From an uncultured Spirochaetaceae bacterium (GTDB taxonomy: Bacteria > Spirochaetota > Spirochaetia > Sphaerochaetales > Sphaerochaetaceae), in the NCBI GenBank assembly GCA_944389025.1, contig CALXKU010000011.1, positions 20,596-84,595 on the forward strand: DNA of 64,000 nt. The letters are read 5' to 3'. A program made the translations under genes and the position numbers. The notes under the pieces were generated by a model. The model had not been told where the DNA came from and did not search any database. It worked only from the letters and a program-made list of their open reading frames with translations. Positions 8,649 to 17,749 of this stretch are shown one piece after another; the first letter of the stretch is position 1; each line of letters opens with the position of its first letter.

Positions 8649-10367
8649 ATGCCGAATAAAGACAATCCACAGCCATGGAATTTCCTTGATGAGTACAGGG
8701 GGAAAGAGTTTGAGGGAAGGTGGCCGAACGTAAAGACCATGTTCCACATTTCCGTTTTGAGATATCCGGATAACAACTGTTTCCGTGCTTTCTCTCCAAA
8801 AGAGATCACGTTCACATATCGCGAAGCAGAGAAGAAGATAAAAGAGGTTTCCTACTATCTTCTATCCCAGGGAGTCAAGAAAGGGGATAAGATTGCAGTC
8901 AGTGGTAAGAACAGCCCCGAATGGGCCATAGCATACCTCGGAATAATATATGCAGGCTGCATCGTCGTTCCTCTCGATATCCTCCTCAAAGACAGTGAGA
9001 TGGAGACTCTTATGCGCTTTGGCGGGGTCTCTAGGCTTTTCATCGATGCTGACAGGATTGAGAATATCGATAAGGATGGTAGCGTAGGACTTGTTGAGAA
9101 GCTCTCGCTCGAGCCCTCTGAGAACTATAGGTATGTGCTCGACCTTAACGGGGAGGAAAGAGAAGGGTATGAGGCCGCAAGTTCGGATATAGCTGCAATT
9201 CTTTTCACATCAGGTACGACAGGGACTCCGAAAGGTGTCATGCTCACTAATGAGAACCTTGTAGCCGACTGCTATCTCGCCCAGGGCAACATGAACATAT
9301 ACTCAACGGATGTGTTCTATGCCATCCTTCCGATCCACCATGCCTATACCATGCTTGCAGTCATGTATGAGTCTTTCTCTGTCGGTGCTTGTACCGTGTT
9401 CGGAAAGAAGCTTGTCGTAACACAGATTCTGAAGGAGCTCAAAGAAGGCAAGGTTACGATGTTCCTGGCCGTTCCGATGCTCTTTAACAAGATGATCGCC
9501 GCTCTTATGGCCGGGGTGAGGAAAAAAGGGATATTCGTATACGGTCTCATACGGTTCCTCATGGGGATATCAGGGGCGATAAAGAAAATGTTCGGAGTGA
9601 ATATCGGAAAGAAGATGTTCGGTTTCCTTTTAAAGAATCTCAGCCTTGAGAACAACCGTATCTGCATCTGCGGAGGTGGACCACTTCCGGCATCCACATT
9701 CAAGATGTTCAATCAGCTCGGAATAGATTTCGTACAGGGCTACGGTCTTACAGAGACAAGCCCGATTACGCACTTAAATCCGACATACGCTTATATCGAG
9801 AGCTCCGTAGGTAAGGCGATACCTGAGTGCCAGGTAAAGATTGTCGATCCTGATGAAGCGGGGAATGGAACCATCTTCATCAAGGGGCCGATGGTGATGA
9901 AGGGCTACTATAACAATGAAGAGGCGACAAATGAGGTCCTCTCCGATGGCTGGCTCAACACAGGAGATGTCGGTCATGAGGATCAGAACCATTACCTTTA
10001 CCTTACAGGACGAGCTAAGAGCGTAATCGTAACTGATGGTGGCAAGAACGTGTTCCCAGAGGAGATTGAGGACCATTTCCAGCTGTATGATGAGATTGAT
10101 CAGATCTGCATCATAGGCTATCTCGTCAACAAGGAAACAAAGGCCGAGGGAATCAGGGCGATCATCTATCCAAGTGCGAGTGCGAAGAAGAGCTACGGTG
10201 ATGAGGATAAGCTCAAAGCAAGGATGAATGAGATAATAAGCGAGGTGAACAGGGAGCTTCAGAGTTATAAGAAAATCACCCGCATGGACATATCTGCTTC
10301 CCCGCTTCCTATGACGAGTACGAAGAAGATCAAGAGAAATGAGGTCGTAAAGCTGTTTAAAGATTGA
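8649..10367 (+). CDS. AMP-forming long-chain acyl-CoA synthetase, paralogue 1
   Basis: 572 residues of the ANL superfamily. It activates a fatty acid to acyl-AMP and then acyl-CoA. Motifs in order: the P-loop FTSGTTGTPKG (near residue 184), GYGLTETSP, the hinge region WLNTGDVG...LTGRAKSVIV, and the C-terminal catalytic Lys region PMTSTKKIKRNEV. AAAGGAG precedes the ATG. Exogenous fatty-acid use fits spirochaetes, which often depend on host lipids (inference). It is closely similar to the next gene along its whole length, so this is a tandem duplication. The substrate could also be another carboxylic acid. Confidence 0.88.
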   Translation: MPNKDNPQPWNFLDEYRGKEFEGRWPNVKTMFHISVLRYPDNNCFRAFSPKEITFTYREAEKKIKEVSYYLLSQGVKKGDKIAVSGKNSPEWAIAYLGIIYAGCIVVPLDILLKDSEMETLMRFGGVSRLFIDADRIENIDKDGSVGLVEKLSLEPSENYRYVLDLNGEEREGYEAASSDIAAILFTSGTTGTPKGVMLTNENLVADCYLAQGNMNIYSTDVFYAILPIHHAYTMLAVMYESFSVGACTVFGKKLVVTQILKELKEGKVTMFLAVPMLFNKMIAALMAGVRKKGIFVYGLIRFLMGISGAIKKMFGVNIGKKMFGFLLKNLSLENNRICICGGGPLPASTFKMFNQLGIDFVQGYGLTETSPITHLNPTYAYIESSVGKAIPECQVKIVDPDEAGNGTIFIKGPMVMKGYYNNEEATNEVLSDGWLNTGDVGHEDQNHYLYLTGRAKSVIVTDGGKNVFPEEIEDHFQLYDEIDQICIIGYLVNKETKAEGIRAIIYPSASAKKSYGDEDKLKARMNEIISEVNRELQSYKKITRMDISASPLPMTSTKKIKRNEVVKLFKD

Positions 10368-10373
10368 GATTTG

Positions 10374-10402
10374 GCCCTCCATAGCGGGGGCTTCCTTGTT
10401 TT
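10374..10402 (+). terminator. Possible weak terminator after paralogue 1
   Basis: GCCCTC (10374-10379) can pair with GGGGGC (10386-10391), including one G-T pair, and a T-rich but interrupted tract follows. Some read-through into the second copy is possible. Confidence 0.45.
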
Positions 10403-10434
10403 CTCTTAAAACAGATTGATTTTATATGACTTTA

Positions 10435-10449
10435 TTACATAAAATGTAA
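10435..10449 (+). promoter_or_regulatory. Palindromic operator upstream of acyl-CoA synthetase 2
   Basis: TTACATAAAATGTAA, identical to 8607-8621, lies 24 bases before the start codon of the second paralogue. A TTGATT hexamer 18 bases before TAAAAT makes a plausible promoter whose -10 lies inside the palindrome, as expected for a repressor site. Confidence 0.6.
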
Positions 10450-10473
10450 AAGTGTTAGCATAGGGGATTGTTT

Positions 10474-12195
10474 ATGTCAAAAAAGGGTGATGCAACTGCT
10501 TGGAGCTTCTTAGACGATTACAGGGGAAAATTATTTGAGGAAGAGTGGCCTAATGTCAGGACCATGTTCCATATCTCTGTGCTCAGATATCCTGATAACG
10601 ACTGCTTCAAAGCTTTTTCTCCAAAGAAGATTTCATTCTCATATAAAGAGGCTGAGGAAAGGATAAGAGCTGTATCAAACTATCTTTTATCTCAGGGGGC
10701 CAGGGAGGGGGACAAGATTGCCGTTAGCGGTAAGAACAGTCCTGAATGGGCCATCGCATACCTTGGCATAATTTATGCCGGCTGTATCGTTGTTCCCCTC
10801 GACATACTCCTCAAGGACAATGAGATGGAGACCCTTTTGCGTTTTGGTGATGTATCCCGTCTTTTCATTGATGCTGACAGAATCGAGAATATCGACAGGG
10901 ACGGCTCTCTTGGCCTGGTTGAGAAGATCTCGCTTGAACCCAAAGAGGGTTACAGATACGTGCTTGACCTCGAGGGGGAAGAAAGAGAGGGCTATGAGGC
11001 GAAGAGCGATGATGTTGTGGCAATTCTCTTCACATCAGGTACTACGGGAACTCCAAAAGGAGTTATGCTTACAAACGAAAACCTTGTTGCGGACTGTTAT
11101 CTTGCTCAAGGGTATATAGATTTCCGCCCGGACGATGTCTTCTATGCAATTCTTCCAATTCATCACTCATATACAATGCTCGCTGTGATGTTCGAGTCTT
11201 TCAGCGTCGGTGCTTGCACTGTATTTGGAAAGAAGCTTGTGATGTCTCAGATGCTTAAGGAGCTCAGGGAGGCTCATGTCACACAGTTTCTTGCGGTTCC
11301 GATGCTCTTTAATAAGATGATTGCTGCACTCATGAAGGGTGTGAGGGAAAAAGGTGTCCTTGTCTATGCACTCATAAGGGCTCTGATGGAACTTTCCGGT
11401 GCAATAAAGAAACTCACAGGGGTAAACCTTGGAAAGAAGATGTTTTCTTTTCTGCTGAAGAAGCTTAGTATGGAAAACATCAGGACCTGTATCTGTGGAG
11501 GAGGTCCGCTACCTTCTTCAACATTTAAAAAGTTCAATCAGATCGGCGTTAATTTCGTACAGGGATATGGTCTGACTGAGACAAGCCCTGTAACCCATCT
11601 CAATCCTCCATATGCGTATAAGGAGAGCAGCGTTGGCAAGTCTCTTCCCCAGTGCCAGGTGAAAATTGTTGATCCCGATGATGAGGGCAATGGAGTGATC
11701 TATATCAAGGGACCGATGGTAATGAAGGGCTATTACAAAAATGAGGAAGCCACCAAAGAGGTCCTCTCTCCTGATGGATGGCTTAACACCGGGGATGTCG
11801 GTCATCAGGATCAGAACGGTTATCTGTATCTCACTGGCAGAGCCAAAAGTGTGATAGTCACAGACGGTGGCAAGAATGTCTTCCCTGAGGAGATTGAGGA
11901 TCATTTCCAGCTATACGATGAGATAGAGCAGATCTGCATTCTCGGCTACATCATTGATAAAGCAACGAAGGCTGAGGGTATCAGGGCGGTTATCTACCCG
12001 AGTGAGAGCATAAGAAAGGAATGTGCGGACTCTGCGGCAGTCAGGACAAGGATGGAAGAGATTGTAAGTCTTGTGAACAGGGATCTTCAGAGCTATAAGA
12101 AGATTACAAGAGTCGATATCTCGGATAGTCCTCTTCCCATGACGAGTACTAAGAAGATAAAGAGGAACGAAGTGCTGGAAATGGTCGGACAGTGA
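10474..12195 (+). CDS. AMP-forming long-chain acyl-CoA synthetase, paralogue 2
   Basis: 573 residues, closely related to the preceding gene over the full length, with the same FTSGTTGTPKG P-loop, GYGLTETSP, TGRAKSVIV and PMTSTKKIKRNEV motifs. Changes are scattered, and many codons differ between the copies, so the duplication is not recent. The ATG at 10474 is preferred to a TTG six bases upstream because AGGGG sits at the right distance. Its own promoter and operator copy suggest that both genes answer to the same signal. Different chain-length preference is possible but not visible. Confidence 0.88.
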   Translation: MSKKGDATAWSFLDDYRGKLFEEEWPNVRTMFHISVLRYPDNDCFKAFSPKKISFSYKEAEERIRAVSNYLLSQGAREGDKIAVSGKNSPEWAIAYLGIIYAGCIVVPLDILLKDNEMETLLRFGDVSRLFIDADRIENIDRDGSLGLVEKISLEPKEGYRYVLDLEGEEREGYEAKSDDVVAILFTSGTTGTPKGVMLTNENLVADCYLAQGYIDFRPDDVFYAILPIHHSYTMLAVMFESFSVGACTVFGKKLVMSQMLKELREAHVTQFLAVPMLFNKMIAALMKGVREKGVLVYALIRALMELSGAIKKLTGVNLGKKMFSFLLKKLSMENIRTCICGGGPLPSSTFKKFNQIGVNFVQGYGLTETSPVTHLNPPYAYKESSVGKSLPQCQVKIVDPDDEGNGVIYIKGPMVMKGYYKNEEATKEVLSPDGWLNTGDVGHQDQNGYLYLTGRAKSVIVTDGGKNVFPEEIEDHFQLYDEIEQICILGYIIDKATKAEGIRAVIYPSESIRKECADSAAVRTRMEEIVSLVNRDLQSYKKITRVDISDSPLPMTSTKKIKRNEVLEMVGQ

Positions 12196-12202
12196 TTGCG
12201 GT

Positions 12203-12231
12203 TTGACTATTTTCACCTCGTAGTGTAGATT
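12203..12231 (+). promoter_or_regulatory. Promoter of yhbY, leaderless layout
   Basis: -35 TTGACT (12203-12208), 17-base spacer, -10 TAGATT (12226-12231). Only six bases separate the -10 from the ATG at 12238, and no ribosome binding site fits, so transcription probably begins at or next to the start codon. Confidence 0.6.
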
Positions 12232-12237
12232 TAAATT

Positions 12238-12531
12238 ATGGAACTTAAGAGTTATCAGAGGGCATTTCTGCGCTCGCATGCGCAGGCACTTGACCCTGTA
12301 GTTAGTGTAGGTAAGGATGGGGCAAGCGAAAGTGTCATAAAGGCTCTTGATGACGCGCTTACGGCACACGAGCTTGTCAAAGTCAGATTCCATTCTTTCA
12401 AGGATGAGGTTGATTCCCTCTCGCGCTATATGGAGAAGAAGACCGGCTCTACCCTGGTCGCTACAATGGGCTTCACAGCCGTTTTCTTCCGGCAGGATGC
12501 GAAAGATCCGGAAAGAATATATAAGATCTGA
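12238..12531 (+). CDS. yhbY: YhbY-family CRM-domain RNA-binding protein
   Basis: 97 residues, the full length of the family. It has a CRM (CRS1-YhbY) fold with the GKDGASESVIKALDDAL stretch (family pattern GKxGxxxxvi) and a C-terminal strand ATMGFTAVFFR. Members associate with the pre-50S ribosomal subunit and help assembly. It is a single-gene unit with promoter at 12203 and terminator at 12541. No Shine-Dalgarno sequence is present. Confidence 0.88.
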   Translation: MELKSYQRAFLRSHAQALDPVVSVGKDGASESVIKALDDALTAHELVKVRFHSFKDEVDSLSRYMEKKTGSTLVATMGFTAVFFRQDAKDPERIYKI

Positions 12532-12540
12532 TAAAAAGCA

Positions 12541-12570
12541 ACCCCTCGCTTAGATGGCGGAGGGGTATTT
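12541..12570. terminator. Bidirectional terminator between yhbY and pfp
   Basis: ACCCCTC (12541-12547) pairs with GAGGGGT (12560-12566). ATTTCTTT follows on the plus strand, and on the minus strand the same stem is followed by TGCTTTTTATC, so it can serve both converging genes. Confidence 0.8.
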
Positions 12571-12601
12571 CTTTGCTTACTAAAATATAAGGCCTTACGA
12601 C

Positions 12602-14257
12602 TTATTCCTGCTCAAGGGCAAGGGTCCTGGTGGTTATATCGCAGACACTCTCTGGTCCGTAATACTGGATGGCGCCAGGGTATTTGAACGCAGTCTCCAC
12701 TGCCCAGAGATCCCTTCTTTCTGCAAAGTATCTGAATGGTTTCCCATAGAGCTCAACAAGCGCTTTCCTTATTACGGGTTTCTGCTTCCCATGCCTCTGC
12801 TCGAGATTCATCATCTTTGTTATCGGCATCCCTCCTGCCTTCCATTCTGTTGCAGGCTTTGAGAGGTTTGTGATTGTCGAAAGATAACCGGTGTATCCGT
12901 AGCTGATGAGCATGAAGGCGTTGTAGCCGAGAGAGTAGCAGTAGTCGGCATCGAAGTTTGAGGGGAACGCGCATCTTCCCTCATAGCCGAAGAAGTGGCT
13001 AAGAGCGCTGAACTTGCCATTGTACTTTCCCTCTTTCTTCAATGAATCAAGTTTCGACTCAACAATGCTGATAAGAAGCTTTTCCGTCTCGATTCTTGAG
13101 ACCTGGACATTTCCGTGAGGATCGCGGTCCATGAGAAGCTGCTTCTCGATATCAACTGGAAGGATTGAGAAGACTTTGAAACTCTCCTTTGAAAGATTTT
13201 TCTCCATGAAAGAGTACTTGTCCTGCCAATCTGTAATGGCATTGAACTCCTTCTCTTTAAGGGCCATGGTGTCATTGAGTTCGCCTATGAGTTTTTTGAC
13301 TTCCGGTACGAACTCTATGAGACCTTCAGGAATGATTACGACACCGAAGTTGTCACCTCTTTCACTACGTTTCACAACGCTTTTGACAACCTGGTCCGCG
13401 ATATCTGAAAGGCTCATCTTTTTCTCTTCAACCTCTTCAGAAATGAAGCAGATATTCGGCTGCGTCTCAAGCGCACATTCAAGTGCAATATGGCTTGCGC
13501 TTCTTCCCATGACGCGTACGAAGTGCCAGTATTTCTTTGCACTGTTAGCGTCGCGCTCAATGTTGCCAATAAGTTCAGAGTAAGTCTTTGTAGCCGTATC
13601 GAAACCGAAAGAAATCTCAATGACATCATTTTTGAGATCGCCGTCTATAGTCTTAGGACAACCGATTACCTGTACTTTCGAGCCATGAGCCTTGAAATAT
13701 TCTGCAAGAACTGCAGCGTTGGTATTAGAATCGTCACCACCGATTATGACAAGAGCATCGAGATCATGTTTCTCCGCAACCTTCTTTGCCTGTGCAAATT
13801 GCTCTTCACTTTCAAGCTTCGTTCTGCCACTTCCGATGATATCGAATCCTCCCGTGTTCCTGAAGCTGTCGATATAATCGTCTTCAAACTCGATAAAATC
13901 GTCATCAAGTAGGCCTGATGGTCCTTTCTTGAAACCAAGGAGGACGTTATCCTTTCTCGTTTTCTTAAGAGCATCGTATAGTCCTGTTATAACATTGTGT
14001 CCGCCAGGGGCCTGACCACCTGAAAGGATTACTCCAACAACGAGCCTTCTGTCCTCTGCATGGTTTTCTCCACGCTCGAATGTCACCTCTCTCATTCCGT
14101 ATGTGTTCGGAAAGAGATGCTTTATCTGCTCCTGATCGCTGACAGAGGCTGTGACCTCTCCCTCTACTGCCTTGATTGCATAAATTTCGTTCTTCAGAAT
14201 CTCAGGAAGCTTTGGCTGATATTCATAACGTGCTATCTGTAGTGGTGATAATTCCAT
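12602..14257 (-). CDS. pfp: Pyrophosphate-dependent 6-phosphofructokinase, long form
   Basis: 551 residues, matching the long PPi-PFK clade of spirochaetes, chlamydiae and plants. It phosphorylates fructose 6-phosphate with pyrophosphate in glycolysis, reversibly. Visible motifs are [10 protein letters not shown] near residue 79, GGDDSNTN (the Asp typical of PPi enzymes rather than the Gly of ATP enzymes), [11 protein letters not shown] with the catalytic Asp, and [18 protein letters not shown] lies upstream of the ATG. It stands alone, convergent with yhbY and divergent from the YaiI gene. Confidence 0.93.
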   Translation of the reverse strand: MELSPLQIARYEYQPKLPEILKNEIYAIKAVEGEVTASVSDQEQIKHLFPNTYGMREVTFERGENHAEDRRLVVGVILSGGQAPGGHNVITGLYDALKKTRKDNVLLGFKKGPSGLLDDDFIEFEDDYIDSFRNTGGFDIIGSGRTKLESEEQFAQAKKVAEKHDLDALVIIGGDDSNTNAAVLAEYFKAHGSKVQVIGCPKTIDGDLKNDVIEISFGFDTATKTYSELIGNIERDANSAKKYWHFVRVMGRSASHIALECALETQPNICFISEEVEEKKMSLSDIADQVVKSVVKRSERGDNFGVVIIPEGLIEFVPEVKKLIGELNDTMALKEKEFNAITDWQDKYSFMEKNLSKESFKVFSILPVDIEKQLLMDRDPHGNVQVSRIETEKLLISIVESKLDSLKKEGKYNGKFSALSHFFGYEGRCAFPSNFDADYCYSLGYNAFMLISYGYTGYLSTITNLSKPATEWKAGGMPITKMMNLEQRHGKQKPVIRKALVELYGKPFRYFAERRDLWAVETAFKYPGAIQYYGPESVCDITTRTLALEQE

Positions 14258-14351
14258 CTTCTTTTCTCCTGTTTTTCTCTCATTATTCTATCGTATTCCC
14301 AGCAGTTAAGGCAACAATAGTAAGCCCGAGGAAAAAGAATTGTCCCCGTTA

Positions 14352-14380
14352 TTGCCCCTTAGAGTGATTACATGTAGCAT
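14352..14380 (+). promoter_or_regulatory. Promoter of the YaiI-family gene, leaderless layout
   Basis: -35 TTGCCC (14352-14357), 17-base spacer, -10 TAGCAT (14375-14380), then six bases to the ATG at 14387. There is no ribosome binding site. Confidence 0.55.
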
Positions 14381-14386
14381 AGACAC

Positions 14387-14914
14387 ATGTTTTCTATATA
14401 TGTGGATGCGGACAGCCTCCCTCAGAGGCTCCGGAAAATCATACTGAGCAGGGCGGTAAAGGAAAATCTTCCTGCATACTTTGTTGCCGACAGGATGCTT
14501 ACGGATGTGAGCGAGAAAATAGGGGAGCATACCGCGCTTCTAAGGGCACCGCACCGTGCAACGCTGGATAAGAATGAGCTTAGAAAGATCCGTTCAAGCA
14601 TAGTAATGATTGTTGTCGAGACCGGAGAGAACAGTGCCGATGACAGGATTGCAGAACTCGTTAGCGCCGGTGATCTCGTCATAAGCCATGATGTGGGGCT
14701 TTCAGAGCGTGTAATAGAAAAGGGGGCGACAGCACTTGATGATCGCGGAAATATCTACACAGCGGCCAACATAAGGGAAAGGGTGAGCGAGAGGGATTAC
14801 ATGAAGGCCTTCAGGGAGATGGGTTTAAATGATCTTAAGCAGAAAAGCCTCAGTGAGAAGGATTACCAGAGGTTTTCAAACTCATTTGACAGCCTGATTG
14901 CAAAACTTTCATGA
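14387..14914 (+). CDS. YaiI/YqxD family protein (UPF0178, DUF188)
   Basis: 175 residues. The N-terminal strand IYVDADSLP holds the conserved acidic residues, and the middle carries ADDRIAELVSAGDLVISHD and DDRGNIYTAANI, all family signatures. The fold is PIN/NYN-nuclease-like, suggesting a nucleic-acid role, but no biochemical function is established for the family. No ribosome binding site. The start follows a -10 box by six bases. Confidence 0.85.
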   Translation: MFSIYVDADSLPQRLRKIILSRAVKENLPAYFVADRMLTDVSEKIGEHTALLRAPHRATLDKNELRKIRSSIVMIVVETGENSADDRIAELVSAGDLVISHDVGLSERVIEKGATALDDRGNIYTAANIRERVSERDYMKAFREMGLNDLKQKSLSEKDYQRFSNSFDSLIAKLS

Positions 14915-15350
14915 AAAGACCGCCCAGCTACGGCTGATTTGGATTTCTGGGGTAGTATGGCATTGCCGCAGCCAGGTCGGTATGATAAAAACTGATTTAA
15001 TTCTAAAACCCGGCTTATGAATCATTCATGAAGCTCTTTAATGGATTTCATGTAGTTCCAATGTAAGGAACGTGCAGTTTTTACAATTTAATTTTACTGA
15101 TTTAGCTTTTTTAGTGCAAGAAGAAAATCCAATGTGTGGACATGAAAAAATAAGTACATGAGCTATAATGATTTAAAACTGAAATATGTTTAAAAAGTTT
15201 TTGCTCTGTTTGGTTTGAATCGAGCAATAGAAGAGGGGGAATCTCCATAATGCTGAGTTTTGAAGATTGCAGATCACATTGGTTTGATTAATTATAGAGC
15301 GTCGGCAGAGAATTCCAATGCAATAGCAACCTCTGCTGGGTAGAAAATGA
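14915..15350. other. Intergenic stretch without a convincing gene
   Basis: About 435 bases between the YaiI-family gene and the asnS terminator. No ORF has both a plausible start and family resemblance, and no tRNA-like or strong terminator structure was seen. A TATAAT near 15162 is followed by a ten-codon frame beginning MFKKFLL and ending at TGA, which could be the remains of a secreted-protein gene, but this cannot be supported further. Confidence 0.4.
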
Positions 15351-15376
15351 AAGAGGCTACCAACCGATAGCCTCTT
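15351..15376 (-). terminator. Intrinsic terminator of asnS
   Basis: AAGAGGCTA (15351-15359) and TAGCCTCTT (15368-15376) form a perfect 9-bp stem. On the minus strand it is followed by TTCATTTTC. It lies 18 bases beyond the asnS stop. Confidence 0.85.
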
Positions 15377-15393
15377 AAGTATATTCATTTCTT

Positions 15394-16779
15394 TTAGAAA
15401 TCAGCGTTCTTCACATAGCGTGGGTAAGGTATGACATCTCTGATATTGCCAACACCAGTTACGTACTGTACCGCACGCTCGAATCCAAGCCCGAATCCCG
15501 CATGAGGGGCCGAACCGTATTTTCTCAGTTCAAGATACCACCAGTAGTCCTCTGTTTTGAGCCCGAGCTCTTTCATGCGCTCAACAAGGACATCATAGCG
15601 GTATTCCCTCTCGCTTCCTCCGATGATCTCTCCGAGCCTCGGTGCAAGGACGTCCATACCCCTTACAGTCTTTCCGTCCTCGTTCATCTTCATGTAGAAT
15701 GCCTTGATCTCCTTCGGATAGTCCGTGACGATGACAGGACGTTTTGCAACCTCTTCCGTAAGATACCTCTCGTGTTCGCTCTGGATATCAGAGCCCCAGT
15801 GGACAGGGAAATCAAAACGAGCATTCTCCTTCTCAAGAATCTTGATTGCATCGGTATATGTCATATGCTCAAAAGGTGAGTTTATGACATGCTCAAGTGT
15901 CGAGATAACCCCTTTTTCTACGAAATTGTCGAAGAAAGCCATATCCTCGCCGTTTTTGTCGAGAACAGTCTTAAAGACGTACTTGAGGAAACTCTCTGCG
16001 ACATCCATATCCCCGTAAAGATCACAGAAAGCCATCTCAGGTTCAACCATCCAGAACTCTGCAAGGTGACGCGTCGTGTTACTGTTCTCCGCACGGAATG
16101 TGGGGCCGAACGTGTATATGTTCTTCATTGCCATGGCGTAGGTCTCGCCATTAAGCTGACCGGATACGGTGAGCTTTGCCATGCGACCGAAGAAATCCTT
16201 TGAATAGTCGATTTTCCCATCCTTCGTTTTTGGAAGGTTTTCAAGGTCGAGTGTAGTGACTTGGAACATCTCACCAGCTCCTTCGCAGTCACTTGCTGTG
16301 ATAAGCGGTGTGTTCACATATACGAAACCGTTTTCCTGGAAGAAGGTGTGAATGGCATATGCCATGGTGTTGCGTACACGGGTGACAGCACCGAAAAGAT
16401 TCGTCCTTGCTCTCAGGTGGGCCTTCTCCCTGAGAAACTCGACGGTGTGCCTCTTCTTCTGGAGAGGGTAATCTGCAGGGCAGGCTCCTACGAGCTCAAT
16501 GGAATCAACTGCGAGCTCTACTCCCTGCTCACCTCCCTGGCTCTTTACTATTTTTCCTTCTGCGATGATTGCCGCACCTGTGGTGACAGCCTCAAGAAGC
16601 TCTAGGGCGTTGAATGTGCTCTTATCTATTACAGCCTGAAGTCCTTTCAGACAGGATCCGTCGTTTATCTCAAGAAAGCAGACGTTCTTTCCGTCCCTTT
16701 TAGTTCTGACCCATCCTTCAGCCTTTATCTTTTCTTCCGAAGGCTCTCTTTTCAGGATTGCTTTGATTCTCTCGTTCAT
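15394..16779 (-). CDS. asnS: Asparaginyl-tRNA synthetase
   Basis: 461 residues, class II aminoacyl-tRNA synthetase charging tRNA-Asn. An N-terminal OB-fold anticodon domain (about 1-110) is followed by the class II core. Motif 2 is in [20 protein letters not shown] and motif 3 is [15 protein letters not shown] near the end. The final YPR is typical. The ATG at 16779 was chosen over one 13 codons upstream because GGAG precedes it. An ammonia-dependent AsnA is also encoded nearby (22154). Confidence 0.95.
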   Translation of the reverse strand: MNERIKAILKREPSEEKIKAEGWVRTKRDGKNVCFLEINDGSCLKGLQAVIDKSTFNALELLEAVTTGAAIIAEGKIVKSQGGEQGVELAVDSIELVGACPADYPLQKKRHTVEFLREKAHLRARTNLFGAVTRVRNTMAYAIHTFFQENGFVYVNTPLITASDCEGAGEMFQVTTLDLENLPKTKDGKIDYSKDFFGRMAKLTVSGQLNGETYAMAMKNIYTFGPTFRAENSNTTRHLAEFWMVEPEMAFCDLYGDMDVAESFLKYVFKTVLDKNGEDMAFFDNFVEKGVISTLEHVINSPFEHMTYTDAIKILEKENARFDFPVHWGSDIQSEHERYLTEEVAKRPVIVTDYPKEIKAFYMKMNEDGKTVRGMDVLAPRLGEIIGGSEREYRYDVLVERMKELGLKTEDYWWYLELRKYGSAPHAGFGLGFERAVQYVTGVGNIRDVIPYPRYVKNADF

Positions 16780-16972
16780 CTCAGATCTCCATGAATTTGT
16801 TTGAATGAAATTTATCATTAGTTCATTTTTCGGTCAATATCATGACAATGGTGAATAATTACTATGCCGATTTCAACATTTTTGCATCCAAACGTTCAAA
16901 AAAATATAATTGATTATTGTTAGCCGGGTCTATCTAACGTAAAATTATAAAAATGACTTTTAGGGGGATGTG
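16780..16972. promoter_or_regulatory. Divergent promoter region asnS / MBL-fold gene
   Basis: About 190 AT-rich bases between two divergently transcribed genes. It must carry both promoters. No single -35/-10 pair stands out and no structured leader was recognised. Confidence 0.35.
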
Positions 16973-17749
16973 TTGATTCATTTTTTGGTTCTTTCATCTG
17001 GAAGCTGTGGTAATTCCTATGCTTTCTATGATGGGCGAGATACAATTGTAATAGACCAGGGGCTCACGTATACGGGTTTTTCGAAACGTCTTCTGCTACA
17101 TGAGATACCGCTAGAATCCGTTCGTGCAATATTCCTCACGCATCTTCATCCTGATCATAGCAAAGGTGTAGGTGCTACGGCACGCAAGCTTGGCATCCCT
17201 GTTTATCTTTCAAATGTTTCGATGCACGCCAGTCATGAAGTGATTAAAAAAATCCGTATCTCTGATGAGTCCCTTCATCCTTTTGCTCATGGAGAAGAGA
17301 TGTCTGTTGGCGCTTTTTCAATCATGGCGATGAGAACATACCATGATTGCCCGGGCTCATCATTCTATGTGATAAGGAATGGGGGAAAGAAGATATTCCT
17401 CATGACCGATACCGGACAGATTCCTTTCGATGCGCATGATGGTGCGGAGGGGGCCGATGTCATCTTCCTTGAAAGCAATTATGACAGGAAGATGCTTGAA
17501 GGGGGGCCTTATCCGAAGAAACTGCAGGCGAGAATCTGCGGAGGTTACGGGCATCTAAGCAATGATGAGGCGGCATTCTTTTTAAAACAGCATGCAAAAC
17601 TGCGCTCACAGGTTTACCTGATACATCTGAGCGATAACAATAATACTCCCAGCCTGGTAAAAGAGACGGTATCCGATACCCTTAGAAGCGGGATATTCGT
17701 CACCATATGCCAGAGGGGTGAGAGCTATGAGGGGTTTATAGATGAGTAA
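16973..17749 (+). CDS. Metallo-beta-lactamase-fold hydrolase, YycJ/WalJ-like
   Basis: 258 residues. The N-terminus has the LSSGSCGNS turn typical of YycJ/VicX proteins, and the metal motif THLHPDHSKG (HxHxDH) comes near residue 58, with further ligands in TYHDCPG, MTDTG and GYGHLSND. YycJ relatives act as nucleases or in cell-wall and DNA-linked processes in Firmicutes; the role here is unknown. The start is TTG at 16973, five bases after AGGGGG; a GTG at 16970 is the alternative. It overlaps the following AMP ligase by eight bases. Confidence 0.8.
   Translation: MIHFLVLSSGSCGNSYAFYDGRDTIVIDQGLTYTGFSKRLLLHEIPLESVRAIFLTHLHPDHSKGVGATARKLGIPVYLSNVSMHASHEVIKKIRISDESLHPFAHGEEMSVGAFSIMAMRTYHDCPGSSFYVIRNGGKKIFLMTDTGQIPFDAHDGAEGADVIFLESNYDRKMLEGGPYPKKLQARICGGYGHLSNDEAAFFLKQHAKLRSQVYLIHLSDNNNTPSLVKETVSDTLRSGIFVTICQRGESYEGFIDE

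Noticed and set aside
9774..10382. Minus-strand open frame of 202 codons
   Set aside because: Antisense to acyl-CoA synthetase 1; a similar shadow appears in the paralogue, as expected from codon bias rather than a gene.
15173..15388. Minus-strand frame of 71 codons beyond asnS
   Set aside because: It would read through the strong asnS terminator and has no ribosome binding site or family match.
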